From a virus, in the IMG/VR virus record IMGVR_UViG_3300028920_000056, positions 1 through 64,000 of that record: a stretch of DNA of 64,000 nucleotides; one strand, written 5' to 3'. The notes under the pieces are model-generated. The model searched no databases, was not told the origin of the DNA, and saw nothing but the letters and a program-made list of their open reading frames with translations. How positions within the stretch are numbered: the first letter of the stretch is position 1; each line of letters begins with the position of its first letter. This document shows positions 33,333 through 42,661 of this stretch, piece after piece. The position numbers and the translations under genes are program-made.

Positions 33333-35238
33333 CAAAGATGATATGGATAAAGAAGAAATTCTTGCTAGTTTGCAAAACAAAATCGATGAATATACTCTCC
33401 CCGAAAAATTAGAAAACATACCGCTTTCTGGTGTAATAGTAACAACAAAATATAATGATGGCACAACTGAAAAAGTTGACAAAGTTGCAGAATTTTATTT
33501 ATGCAAAAAACATTTTGTTTATTTTGCAGACAGATATGGTTTGTATAAAGATCAGAAAAATAAAAGAATATTTGCATTTAAATTACATGATTTCCAAAGA
33601 AATTTAATAGCTCCTGGATTTTTAAATAATAGATTTATTATATTTAGAAAAGCTAGACAAGTTGGTATTTCAGTTATTTCTGGAATTTATGCAGTTTGGA
33701 TATCTAACTTTAATATAGCGCAAGAAATTCTTATAGTATCAAAAGGTAAAGCTGATGCGCAAAAGTTCAAAGCAAAAGCAATGCTTACTTATGATGCATT
33801 GCCAAATTTTTTAAAATGTAGAGCAACTAGAGATGGTCAAAATATGACTACTCTCAAATTAACTAATCATTCAGAAATTATAGTACGAGCTCAATCACCA
33901 GACTCTGGACGTGGGGGCACTTGGTCTTTAGTAATATTAGATGAAGCAGCATTCATGCCTTATGCGGAAGAGATATGGGATTCAATATTTCCAGCACTAA
34001 GCGAATCTGATGGACAAGCAATTGTAATTTCTACAAGTAATGGAGTTGGCAATTGGTATCATAAAAAATGGGTCGAAGCTGAAGAAGAAGAAAATGATTT
34101 TTATCCTATTTATATTCCATGGTGGAAATTTCCAAATAGAGATAATCCATGGCTTAAAAAAATAGAAATTGGAGATTATAATTGGATTGCTAATGAACTA
34201 GGTGAAAAGAAATGTAAAGAAATACGTAGAAAAATTACAAAAGATGCATTAGAAAGTGGTGAATTTGCTATATATAACAAGAGATTGTTAGAAGCTTTCA
34301 TTAATGGAAAAGAAGAAGAAGCTCTTTCATATGAAGGACCAAGAGAAAATAAACCATGGCTAAAAATACAACATGACAACGCATCTTCAGTTAGAAAATT
34401 TAATCAAGAGATTTTAGCTAAATTTTTAGGATCTGGAAATACTGTAATTTCTGCAAGAGCTCTAGAAAGACTACAAAATCAAACTACAGAGCCTATATAT
34501 AAAGATCATTTGAATAAAGAAATACCAATAAAAGGTTTATATATATTTCAAGAACCACAAGAAGGTATAACGTATACTCTTCTAAGTGATGTCATGTCTG
34601 GTTGTGGCACTGATTATAGTACTTTTTTAGTATTTAGAGATGACACTCTAGAACAAGTTGCTGAATATAAAAATCAATTAGACACAAAAGTATTTTCTAA
34701 ACACATAAAGCAAGTTGCCGAGCATTATCATTATGCTTATGTAGTTATAGAAACAAATCAAGGTATGTCAGTGTTTAATGAATTATTTTTACATGAGACT
34801 AAGCCATATTATAATATGTTTTATGAGTTCAAGAGAAAAGCTTATAGAGGATTACATACTGGACCGGCTAACAAGAAATTGATGATTGATGAATTTATGT
34901 ATTGTTTGGACAATAATATTATTAAAATATATGGCAAAAGAACTTTAGGAGAGTTAGAAGTATATATATGGGATGACAAAGGTAGACCAAAAGCTTCTAA
35001 AGGATATAATGATGACTTAGTACTTCCTATAATGTTTTTGGCTTATCTTTTAAAATATGGCAATCAAAAAATGCAAGGGTTGGGTTTTGCAACATCAGAT
35101 CAGACTATTGGGAAAGAGAAAGATTGGGATTTAGATGAAAAAGAAGAAGAAAAATATAGAAGAGAACAATATGCCATTGAAAGAGTAAAAGATAATTATG
35201 GAGTAGATTGGGAAACATATAAGGAGCTTATAAAATAA
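33325..35238 (+). CDS. terL: Terminase large subunit
   Basis: The 637-residue product has the ATPase and nuclease domains of TerL. The Walker A-like loop is R-K-A-R-Q-V-G-I-S (108-116), the variant lacking G-K-T that is common in large phages. Walker B is V-I-L-D-E-A (203-208). The nuclease acidic residues lie in S-D-V-M-S-G (D422), Y-V-V-I-E-T and N-D-D-L-V (about 562-566). It cuts and pumps DNA into the prohead through the portal. The start is GTG at 33325, or possibly ATG at 33343. A small tagged gene and an HNH gene follow, then the portal. Confidence 0.93.
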   Translation: MFNKDDMDKEEILASLQNKIDEYTLPEKLENIPLSGVIVTTKYNDGTTEKVDKVAEFYLCKKHFVYFADRYGLYKDQKNKRIFAFKLHDFQRNLIAPGFLNNRFIIFRKARQVGISVISGIYAVWISNFNIAQEILIVSKGKADAQKFKAKAMLTYDALPNFLKCRATRDGQNMTTLKLTNHSEIIVRAQSPDSGRGGTWSLVILDEAAFMPYAEEIWDSIFPALSESDGQAIVISTSNGVGNWYHKKWVEAEEEENDFYPIYIPWWKFPNRDNPWLKKIEIGDYNWIANELGEKKCKEIRRKITKDALESGEFAIYNKRLLEAFINGKEEEALSYEGPRENKPWLKIQHDNASSVRKFNQEILAKFLGSGNTVISARALERLQNQTTEPIYKDHLNKEIPIKGLYIFQEPQEGITYTLLSDVMSGCGTDYSTFLVFRDDTLEQVAEYKNQLDTKVFSKHIKQVAEHYHYAYVVIETNQGMSVFNELFLHETKPYYNMFYEFKRKAYRGLHTGPANKKLMIDEFMYCLDNNIIKIYGKRTLGELEVYIWDDKGRPKASKGYNDDLVLPIMFLAYLLKYGNQKMQGLGFATSDQTIGKEKDWDLDEKEEEKYRREQYAIERVKDNYGVDWETYKELIK

Positions 35239-35239
35239 A

Positions 35240-35521
35240 ATGTTTGCTTGGAAAGATATAAAATTAAAAACTATTGACTCTAAACGTGGTTATTATAAAG
35301 CTTCTTTTGAATCGTTTGAACTTGTAGCATTTAGTAGTAGGTGGATGAATAGAATTTGGTGGGAGTTGAGATTACAAATAAAAGATAAAAAATTTAATGT
35401 ACCCCATAAAACTATATATCCCAGAGAAAAAGGATTCAGAGATTCTATAGCAAAATATTTTAATAATCAACCTGATAAGATAATACGCCACATTTTCGGT
35501 GAAGAAAGTCAAGATAAATAA
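35240..35521 (+). CDS. Small protein with C-terminal IF tag
   Basis: The 93-residue basic product begins MFAWKDIKLKTIDSKRGYYKASF and ends PDKIIRHIFGEESQDK. The tag is followed by seven residues. It lies between head genes, so small tagged genes also invade the late module. Function is unknown. Confidence 0.65.
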   Translation: MFAWKDIKLKTIDSKRGYYKASFESFELVAFSSRWMNRIWWELRLQIKDKKFNVPHKTIYPREKGFRDSIAKYFNNQPDKIIRHIFGEESQDK

Positions 35522-35527
35522 TAATAC
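35511..35527 (+). promoter_or_regulatory. Phage promoter motif
   Basis: AAGATAAATAATAATAC overlaps the end of the gene at 35240 and is well placed for the gene at 35542, whose AGGAG RBS (35531-35535) follows. Confidence 0.45.
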
Positions 35528-35541
35528 TTAAGGAGAACACT

Positions 35542-35856
35542 ATGGCTGAGAAAATGACATTACACAGTTTCTTCAAAAATTTAAATTATTCAATCAATGA
35601 AGAGACAAAGAATTATTTGAACAACTTAAGTGAAGTCAATCTCAAACTTTTGATCAAAAGAATATATGAGAACAATGATCTTATAAAGAATGAATTGAAT
35701 AGACAAGTAAAATTGACTAAATTTAAAACAGTTCAAGATGTAGTTACAAATCTTAATTGCGAAGAAACTCTTGGTTTCATTAGTTGGATGAGTGAGAATA
35801 TTTTTGGAGCAAATCAAGCTATTGAAGAAGAATTAGAAAAAATACTTACTAAATAA
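35542..35856 (+). CDS. Hypothetical helical protein (104 residues)
   Basis: The product MAEKMTLHSFFKNLNYSINEE… is helical with no recognised motif. A good RBS AAGGAG lies 7 bases upstream. It lies between the terminase and an HNH gene. Function is unknown. Confidence 0.6.
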   Translation: MAEKMTLHSFFKNLNYSINEETKNYLNNLSEVNLKLLIKRIYENNDLIKNELNRQVKLTKFKTVQDVVTNLNCEETLGFISWMSENIFGANQAIEEELEKILTK

Positions 35857-35873
35857 TAAATATTGGGGATAAT

Positions 35874-36218
35874 ATGCATTTAAATCACAAAGAAAAAGTC
35901 GCTTATAGACATACTAAAGTATGGAAAGAAAAGCGACTAGCTGTGTTGAAGCGAGATGGTAACATTTGCCAATTATGTAATAGGAAATTAAGTTCAAAAA
36001 AATTACATGTCCACCATATAGATGAGGATAAATACAAAGACATTGATGAGATTGAATATTTAGTAACTTTATGTAAAGCTTGTCATCGTCAATTTATCGA
36101 AAGATGGATAGTAAAATTAAGAAGTAAATCATATAAACCAAATAAATATACTTTGCTTATTGAGCAAATAGTTAAAGAGTTTACGGTTGAATTAGATAGA
36201 GAGAAAACAAATGGCTAG
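35874..36218 (+). CDS. HNH endonuclease between terminase and portal
   Basis: The 114-residue product carries C-Q-L-C-N-R (about 35), L-H-V-H-H-I-D (about 46-52) and L-C-K-A-C-H-R-Q-F (about 67), the full zinc-type HNH motif with the order C..C, HH, C..C-H. Phages with HNH genes next to the terminase often need them for packaging, but position next to an intein-bearing portal also fits a homing endonuclease. It overlaps the portal start by 8 bases. Confidence 0.8.
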   Translation: MHLNHKEKVAYRHTKVWKEKRLAVLKRDGNICQLCNRKLSSKKLHVHHIDEDKYKDIDEIEYLVTLCKACHRQFIERWIVKLRSKSYKPNKYTLLIEQIVKEFTVELDREKTNG

Positions 36219-39200
36219 AAGAAAAAATTCAGTAAACATTTCGCAAAGAGCTGCTGTCATACAAAGTTTTTTTAATAAAATCAATGTAACAAAAATACAA
36301 GATTTAGTAAGTGGACAACAGAATGTTGGAACTGAAAATACTTTTAGTATGCAGCGTAGTTCTTTTGAGAGCATTACTTCTATAGATCAAAGTAGAGTAC
36401 AAAGATATCGTGAATATGAACAGATGTGTTATGTTCCAGAACTTAATGGTGGTTTAGAAATATATGCCGATGATGCTTCATTATATAATACAAATGATGA
36501 AGTAATTGAGTCTCTTTCCGACAATAATGAGATAGCTGATAATTTGAGCGACTTATGGTTTAAAGCGTTAGATATGAATGCTAATCTTTGGCACATTATT
36601 TATAACACTTGTAAATATGGTGACGCTTTTTATGAAGTAATACCTGATGATTATACAAACCCTAAACGATTAAAATACATGAGATATATACCTCCCCAAT
36701 ATGTTACTAGAGAAGAGAAAGATGGTAATTTAATACAATTTATTGTAAGAATTCCTGCTGAAGACACAAGAAGTAGTAATTATTCATATTATGCAAATGA
36801 CCAAAATAGTGAAGAAGTTTTTTTAAAACCATGGCAAATTGTTCATTTTAAATTAGATGACAAAGAATTTGAACCATATGGAAAATCTGTTTTAGAAACA
36901 GGTAGATTAGCATTTAAACAAATGAAATTAGTTGAAGATGCTATGTTAATCTACAGAATAACTAGAGCCCCTGAGAGAAGAATATTCACTATACCAGTTG
37001 GTAACCTTCCATTTAGAGAAGCAATGAGAAAAGTAGAAGATTTTAAACAAAGATATAGAAAAACTCCATGGATTGATCCATTAACAGGTGAAATCAATTA
37101 TAAAGCAAATCCTATGTGTTTAACTATGGACACTAAGATTGATTTATTAGATGGCAGGACTTTAGAACTACAAGAAATCATAAAGGAATTCGAAGAAGGC
37201 AAGGAGCTTTGGACTTATTCAATAGATCGCGAAAATGACAATCAAATAGTTCCAGGAAAAATCGAGTGGGCAGGACCAACTCGAAAAAATGCCGAGCTAG
37301 TAGAAGTATTTATAGACAACGAAAAATCTATACGATGTACACCAGATCATAAATTCTTGTTAAGAAATGGTGAATATAAAGAGGCCCAGTACCTAAAAGC
37401 AGGTGATTCTTTGATGCCTAAGTACACAAAAGAATCTTCTAAGGGTTATGAAATGGTGTATAATCCTAAAACTAGGAAATATATTCCAACTTATATGGTA
37501 GTTGCTAGACACACTCAAGAGAAAAAGTGGAACAGAAGATGGACCAAAAGAACAATACATCACAAAGATTTTAATAAAATAAATAATAATCCAGACAATC
37601 TTTTGATATTAGAAAATAAAGATCATGTAGGATTACATGGAGAATTAAGTAAAAGAAATTGGTCTAATCCAAAATATAGAAAAAAGCAATATGAGTCTAG
37701 GGTAAAAGCTTGGAGAAATAGTTCAGACGAGAGAAGAAAGCTACAATCAGAATTAATAACTAAATATAATAAAAGCGAAAAGCATAAAAGAGTTACTATA
37801 AGTAGAAATAAAAGAATTTGGTCAGACGAGAAAACAAAAGAAAAAATATCTGCTAATATGAGAAAACCAAAATCTACTACTGAAAACATGAAGATTAAAT
37901 TCGGTGAAAAATTTTGGTCTTTTATTGATAACGCTATTATAAAATTACAAGAACAAAACAAAGTAGTTGAATATCTAAACTCAAACAAAGAATTTATATT
38001 TCATTTCAAAACTTTAACGCCAAGAAACAACGAGTCTATTCACAGACACTTGTTAACTAAAGCTTTTAGACAAAAAGGTTATGACGGTTTTGAAGATTAT
38101 AAGTATACCTTAATTGACGATAATAGATTGTCATATGAAGATATTAAAGACGATCATGAAAATGGTTTGAGTCAAAAAAAGATTGCTAATAAATTTGATG
38201 TTTCAAGATCGGTTATCAAAAAGTTGCTCAGAAGAAATCATAAAGTTGTAAAAGTTGTTCGCTTAAATGAACGAGAAGATACAGGCTGTATTACTGTTGC
38301 AAAATACCACAACTTTGCAATATCAGATATCATCGTGAGAAATTCTATCAACGATGATTTCTTTTTTCCTAGAAGACCAGATGGTAGTGGTCCAGCAGTT
38401 GAAACTTTACCAGGTGGTATGCAATTAAGTGAAATAGATGATGCAAGATTTTTTAAAGAAAAAATTCTTAGAACTATGAGAATTCCGCTTGCTTATTTAA
38501 CTGGAGAAATGACAGGTGATGTCGCAAAGACTTCATTATCTGCTATGGATACTAATTTTGCTAAAACTATAGAAAGAATTCAAAAGCAGATTATAAAAAG
38601 TTTAGAAAAAATAGCGATAATTGAATTAGCATTTAAACGTTTTACAATAGAAGATTTACATGATTTTAGATTAAATCTAACAGTTCCATCAAAGATTTAT
38701 GAAATGCAAGAGTTAGAGACGTTTAATGCAAAATTGAGTGCTATTCAATCAGCAATAGCACTAGCCGACGTAGAAACAAATAAACCATTTTTACCAAGAG
38801 AATGGTTATATAAAAATATAATGAAATTTAATGAAGAAGAAATATCAACTATTAAGCTTATGCAACAAGCTGAAATGGCAGAAAAAGAGGAAGATAAAGC
38901 AAGAGCAGAAGCTACTGCCGGAGGCGAAATGGGTGGAGGTATGATGCCAGGAGGAGGTATGCCACTAGGTGGTGGTATGCCACTAGGTGGTGAACTTGGA
39001 GCTGGTGAAATGGGAGCTGGCGAAATGGGAGCCGGTGAAATGGGAGCTCTAGAGGTTGCGCCAGGCGGCCCGGCTGCTGCTGGTGGTGAAGCTGGATTAG
39101 AAATAGCAAGTAAAATAATTAAAATAGCCGGAAGAGAATTTTTAGTTGAAAATGAGAATGATATTAGAGAAATAATAAAATTTGTTAAAGAATTCAAAGA

Positions 39201-39345
39201 AAACCAAAAGAACGCTAAAGATAACTTTAGAAAGAGGTCTAAGAAAAAGTTGTATGAAAATAAGTTTGATTTACTTTTCATCCAAGGTGAATTTAAAGGC
39301 CTCATAAGACGTGTGAAAAAGAACAAAAATATGCTGAAAGATTAA
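36211..39345 (+). CDS. Portal vertex protein with intein
   Basis: The 1044-residue precursor is a T4 gp20-like portal with an intein at residues 303-711. The exteins (302 plus 333) match the portal: the N-part has D-D-A-S-L-Y-N, Y-G-D-A-F-Y-E-V and R-I-T-R-A-P-E-R-R-I-F; the C-part resumes with S-I-N-D-D-F-F-F-P-R-R-P-D-G-S-G. The mature length is 635, longer than T4 gp20, mostly owing to a Gly/Met/Ala-rich tail (about 905-960). The portal is the DNA gate in the capsid vertex. The insertion point, just before the conserved F-P-R-R-P-D region, is typical of homing into conserved sites. Confidence 0.9.
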   Translation: MARRKNSVNISQRAAVIQSFFNKINVTKIQDLVSGQQNVGTENTFSMQRSSFESITSIDQSRVQRYREYEQMCYVPELNGGLEIYADDASLYNTNDEVIESLSDNNEIADNLSDLWFKALDMNANLWHIIYNTCKYGDAFYEVIPDDYTNPKRLKYMRYIPPQYVTREEKDGNLIQFIVRIPAEDTRSSNYSYYANDQNSEEVFLKPWQIVHFKLDDKEFEPYGKSVLETGRLAFKQMKLVEDAMLIYRITRAPERRIFTIPVGNLPFREAMRKVEDFKQRYRKTPWIDPLTGEINYKANPMCLTMDTKIDLLDGRTLELQEIIKEFEEGKELWTYSIDRENDNQIVPGKIEWAGPTRKNAELVEVFIDNEKSIRCTPDHKFLLRNGEYKEAQYLKAGDSLMPKYTKESSKGYEMVYNPKTRKYIPTYMVVARHTQEKKWNRRWTKRTIHHKDFNKINNNPDNLLILENKDHVGLHGELSKRNWSNPKYRKKQYESRVKAWRNSSDERRKLQSELITKYNKSEKHKRVTISRNKRIWSDEKTKEKISANMRKPKSTTENMKIKFGEKFWSFIDNAIIKLQEQNKVVEYLNSNKEFIFHFKTLTPRNNESIHRHLLTKAFRQKGYDGFEDYKYTLIDDNRLSYEDIKDDHENGLSQKKIANKFDVSRSVIKKLLRRNHKVVKVVRLNEREDTGCITVAKYHNFAISDIIVRNSINDDFFFPRRPDGSGPAVETLPGGMQLSEIDDARFFKEKILRTMRIPLAYLTGEMTGDVAKTSLSAMDTNFAKTIERIQKQIIKSLEKIAIIELAFKRFTIEDLHDFRLNLTVPSKIYEMQELETFNAKLSAIQSAIALADVETNKPFLPREWLYKNIMKFNEEEISTIKLMQQAEMAEKEEDKARAEATAGGEMGGGMMPGGGMPLGGGMPLGGELGAGEMGAGEMGAGEMGALEVAPGGPAAAGGEAGLEIASKIIKIAGREFLVENENDIREIIKFVKEFKENQKNAKDNFRKRSKKKLYENKFDLLFIQGEFKGLIRRVKKNKNMLKD
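37117..38343 (+). mobile_element. Intein with HNH homing endonuclease domain
   Basis: The 409-residue intein begins with Cys (C-L-T-M-D-T-K-I-D-L-L-D-G) and ends H-N-F-A-I-S-D-I-I-V-R-N before Ser +1. Block B is T-P-D-H-K-F-L-L. The inner part holds an HNH core (I-H-H-K-D-F-N-K-I-N-N-N-P-D-N-L), a NUMOD3-like region and an HTH (LSQKKIANKFDVSRSVIKKLL). All splicing residues seem present, so it is probably active. The penultimate residue before the last Asn is Arg rather than the usual His, which some inteins tolerate. Confidence 0.88.
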
Positions 39346-39363
39346 GACTAGGAGGTCTTCTCT

Positions 39364-40623
39364 ATGGATTTAAAATATAGCCAAATGAGACAACTTACCA
39401 ATTATAGCAATGATAAGATGGTAAATATTATCAAAACTAAAATTGCTGAATCAGAAAACGCCGCTGTTGCTCTAGTATTTGATGATCAATTAATAATACT
39501 TGATGAAGATACAGATGAATTTCATGTTGCTAAATACAAAATCGACAACAGAGCTTTAAAGTTGACAAATTGGGAAAAAGTTAATTTAACTCCTGACAGT
39601 GATACTAAATTAGAATCTATTGCTAATAAATATTTCAACCCACTAAATGAAGAAGAAATTACTGTCAAAAATATGTTAGATGCTTTTAATTTGAAGTTTT
39701 CTGATGAACCAATTAAGGAGCTAATCAACAATACTCACGTTGAAAAATGCGGTATAGTTTCATCAACACCAAAAATCAAAGCATTAAGAGAAGTCAGAAA
39801 AATACGTGGAGAGTTTTCAGATGATATAACTGAATTATTTGAAGATGACAAAATTAAATCTTTGTTAGTTACTATTTCAGAAGATGGTCCAGTACAGAAC
39901 ACAATTTCTAAAATAGACTTTAAAAGACCAGTTTCTGTTGCACTATTTGAATCTTCTTCAAATAAAGTAGTTAATTTATCAAAAGAAAAAGTCAACAAGC
40001 AACGTACAAAAAATATCAGAAGCAAAGTTAATAACTTGTGGACGTCACAATCATTCAAAAATGACTTCAGCGATTTGATTAAAGATATGAGTGAATCAGA
40101 AGATGTAAAAGAGACATTATCTAAATTTGTAAATCAACACAAAGAAATACTTCTAATTAGTGAAAGTGAATTAGAAGATTTAATTGTAAAAACTACACTT
40201 ATGATTGGTGAAGCTCAGAATACTGAAGAACTAAGTGATATTTTTAAAGAATATATTAATATCGACGAAGTTCAACAAATGAAAAACGAATATATTAAAA
40301 GAAATAAAATCAATGAAGAAAATGAAAAAGAAGATGAAGAAGAAGAAATGCCACCTGAAGGGGAAGAAGAACCTGAGGAAAAAGATGAAAAAGAAAAAGA
40401 ATCAACAATTGATGAAGATTCAATAAATAAAATCTTAAAAGTTTTAAATAAAATCAAAGAACCCCTTGAAGATAAAACACTTGAAAGTAAATTTGTTAAT
40501 GCTTTCATACAAAATTTAGAAGATGCAAAAGTCGGATCGATTGGGGAGGGAAAACTAAAAGAAGTTTTAGACTTCTTAAGTGCTATCTATGAAGATGCAC
40601 AATCTAAAAAAGAGGAGGAATAA
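39364..40623 (+). CDS. Head-module protein, unknown (prohead core candidate)
   Basis: The 419-residue product lies between portal and protease, where T4 has its small core genes 67 and 68. It has a folded N-terminal half and an acidic linker (about 320-345, many Glu/Pro) before a C-terminal helical domain. The linker resembles that of scaffold-associated proteins and could be cut by the protease. RBS AGGAGG. No known family can be named. Confidence 0.6.
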   Translation: MDLKYSQMRQLTNYSNDKMVNIIKTKIAESENAAVALVFDDQLIILDEDTDEFHVAKYKIDNRALKLTNWEKVNLTPDSDTKLESIANKYFNPLNEEEITVKNMLDAFNLKFSDEPIKELINNTHVEKCGIVSSTPKIKALREVRKIRGEFSDDITELFEDDKIKSLLVTISEDGPVQNTISKIDFKRPVSVALFESSSNKVVNLSKEKVNKQRTKNIRSKVNNLWTSQSFKNDFSDLIKDMSESEDVKETLSKFVNQHKEILLISESELEDLIVKTTLMIGEAQNTEELSDIFKEYINIDEVQQMKNEYIKRNKINEENEKEDEEEEMPPEGEEEPEEKDEKEKESTIDEDSINKILKVLNKIKEPLEDKTLESKFVNAFIQNLEDAKVGSIGEGKLKEVLDFLSAIYEDAQSKKEEE

Positions 40624-40625
40624 TT

Positions 40626-41006
40626 ATGGCATATAAATATGAAGAGTATAATGAAACTCTTAAAGAACAACTAGAATTGGCCGGCGTTCCTCTTGAAGAA
40701 GCTGAACCAACAGTTGATGTACCTGATGAAACTGATTTAGAAGGTGGTTTTGGAGCTAAAGAAACTCCAGAAGAAAAAGAAGAGCCAGAAAAGGATGAAA
40801 ATGATGGAGAAATTAATGATGAATGGTCTTCTAAAATAAATAGTAAAGGTGAGTTTAAAATAGAATTTTACAACAATTTTGTTTATGTTTATTACAAAAA
40901 TAGAAGAAGTCAAAGAATTTCTATAGATCCTAAAGTAAAACCATATAAAAAAATAGTGAGTAAATTCGTAAACAAGATTTTTGATCATATTGAAAAAAAG
41001 AGTTAA
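40626..41006 (+). CDS. Head-module protein with scaffold-like N-terminal motif
   Basis: The 126-residue product begins MAYKYEEYNETLKEQLELAGVP, which resembles the scaffold C-terminus (D-Y-V-N-T-L-N-E-M-L-D-L-A-G-V). The acidic middle is followed by a beta-rich region and a C-terminal helix ending V-N-K-I-F-D-H, loosely like the shared tag. The motif may bind the capsid or the portal; this is inference. RBS GAGGAGG fixes the start. Confidence 0.6.
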   Translation: MAYKYEEYNETLKEQLELAGVPLEEAEPTVDVPDETDLEGGFGAKETPEEKEEPEKDENDGEINDEWSSKINSKGEFKIEFYNNFVYVYYKNRRSQRISIDPKVKPYKKIVSKFVNKIFDHIEKKS

Positions 41007-41008
41007 TT

Positions 41009-41641
41009 ATGGAAAAACAATTACCTTTATTACAAGAATATCAAGATTTTAATTATGAAGTACTCATTGAAGATGTTGGCAATAATATTAAGAAGACTTA
41101 TCTTAAAGGTTTATTCCAACATGCTGGAGTTAAAAATGGTAATGGTAGAAGATATCCTTTTCGTATTTTAGAAAGAGAAGTTAATTCTAATCAAGACAAA
41201 ATTAAAAATCGACAAATGGTTGGGGAGTTGGATCACCCTGAAGATGGAAAGATTCATTTAGATAGAGTTTCACATGCTATTCTAGAAGCTCAAATGGATT
41301 CAGATGGAAGAGTTTTTGGAAAAGCAGAAGTTTTTAATGGACAAGATGAATTAGGTGGCACACCACAAGGTAGGATTCTTGGTTCATTAATTAAGCGAAA
41401 AATTAAACTTGGTGTTTCATCAAGAGGCTTCGGTACTACCAGAAGAATTGAAGATGGAACAAATGAAGTTAATGAAGATTTTAAATTAATTACTTGGGAT
41501 ATGGTAGCAGATCCTTCTACACCTAAAGCTTATCCCGAAGCTGTGTATGAAGATAAAACATATACCGAAGATTCTTGGTATAAAGAAGAAGAAGACACAA
41601 TGTCTTTTTCTGATGTATTAAGTGAGAGTTTGGAAAATTAG
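41009..41641 (+). CDS. Prohead maturation protease (T4 gp21-like)
   Basis: The 210-residue product contains G-E-L-D-H-P-E-D (His76) and L-G-V-S-S-R-G-F-G (Ser137/138), the His and Ser of the herpesvirus-type assembly protease fold, plus N-G-R-R-Y-P near the start. It cleaves scaffold and capsid proteins during head maturation. The order protease-scaffold-capsid is that of T4 genes 21-22-23. RBS in the preceding gene (AAAGAG). Confidence 0.9.
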   Translation: MEKQLPLLQEYQDFNYEVLIEDVGNNIKKTYLKGLFQHAGVKNGNGRRYPFRILEREVNSNQDKIKNRQMVGELDHPEDGKIHLDRVSHAILEAQMDSDGRVFGKAEVFNGQDELGGTPQGRILGSLIKRKIKLGVSSRGFGTTRRIEDGTNEVNEDFKLITWDMVADPSTPKAYPEAVYEDKTYTEDSWYKEEEDTMSFSDVLSESLEN

Positions 41642-41653
41642 GAGGTCAAATAA

Positions 41654-42631
41654 ATGAAAAATATATTGGCTGATATTGAACTTAATGACAAACAAGTTAG
41701 AGCCTTCAATGAAGAATTGAATTCTTGGAAAGACAAAAAAACAACACAAATAAAAGAAGAAGTAAAGTCTGAGTATGAAACAGAATATCAAGTCAAAAAA
41801 AGAGAACTTGAGGAAGAAAAAGCACAGTTTAAAGCTGAATGTGAGGCAATGGTTGAAGAAATAACAACTAAGATGCAGAAAGTAATGGTTGGTAGATTTA
41901 CAACAGCTTTAAAAGGACTTTATGATGAATTGAAAGTTCACGCAAGAAAAGATGTATTAAATGATCCTAGAATTCTTGCTCTAGAAGAAGTCAAGAAAGT
42001 TTGTTATCCACTAATGGGAGAAGATGTTACTAAAGGATATGTTGATGAACTACAAAATGCTTTAACAATGTTAAATACTAAAGATGAAGAGATTGATAAA
42101 CTTAAAGCACATTTGAAGTTAAAAGAAATTACATCAGCATTATCTCCAAAGGTAGCAGAAGCTGTCCAAGTATTCGTAAGTGATGCCGGTACACCTGAAG
42201 AAGTCGTCGAAAGATACTCAAAATTAAGAAACATAGTAAAAGAAGCTAATGACGAAGATGAAGATGAAGAAGCATCATATGAAGACGAAGATAAAAAAGA
42301 TAACAAGAAAAAAAAGAAGAAAAAAAGTAAAAAAGAAAAAGATGAAGACGAAGAAGATGATGAAGATGAAGAAGAAGACGACGACGAAGATTTAGAAGAA
42401 TCTAAAAAGTCTAAAAAAGACAAAGATGAAGAAGATGATGAAGAAGACGACGAAGACGAAGACGAAGATGAAGATGAGGAAGAAGAAGAGGAAGAAGAGG
42501 AAGAAGAAGACCTCGAAGAAGACCTCGAAATTAAACCCTCTTTTCATATGAATCGAAAAGGCAATAAAAAAGAAGATTATGTTAACACCCTCAACGAGAT
42601 GTTAGATCTCGCTGGTGTAGAAAGAGATTAA
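41654..42631 (+). CDS. Scaffold / prohead core protein (T4 gp22-like)
   Basis: The 325-residue product has a helical N-terminal half with a coiled coil, followed by an extraordinarily acidic stretch (about 207-290) with runs of Asp/Glu broken by Lys. It ends with NRKGNKKEDYVNTLNEML, a short helix which recalls the capsid-binding end of scaffolds. Position between protease and capsid supports the role. The acidic repeat is encoded by GAA/GAC-rich tandem-like DNA. Confidence 0.8.
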   Translation: MKNILADIELNDKQVRAFNEELNSWKDKKTTQIKEEVKSEYETEYQVKKRELEEEKAQFKAECEAMVEEITTKMQKVMVGRFTTALKGLYDELKVHARKDVLNDPRILALEEVKKVCYPLMGEDVTKGYVDELQNALTMLNTKDEEIDKLKAHLKLKEITSALSPKVAEAVQVFVSDAGTPEEVVERYSKLRNIVKEANDEDEDEEASYEDEDKKDNKKKKKKKSKKEKDEDEEDDEDEEEDDDEDLEESKKSKKDKDEEDDEEDDEDEDEDEDEEEEEEEEEEEDLEEDLEIKPSFHMNRKGNKKEDYVNTLNEMLDLAGVERD

Positions 42632-42661
42632 TAATCTTCATAAAAAATAGGAGGAACCTAA

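Noticed and set aside
38745-39326. Long minus-strand frame opposite the portal C-terminus
   Set aside because: It mirrors the Gly/Met-rich repeats of the portal tail and has no start signals.
41990-42430. Minus-strand frame rich in serine opposite the scaffold
   Set aside because: It is the complement of the GAA/GAC-rich acidic run and has no RBS or promoter; a shadow of low-complexity DNA.
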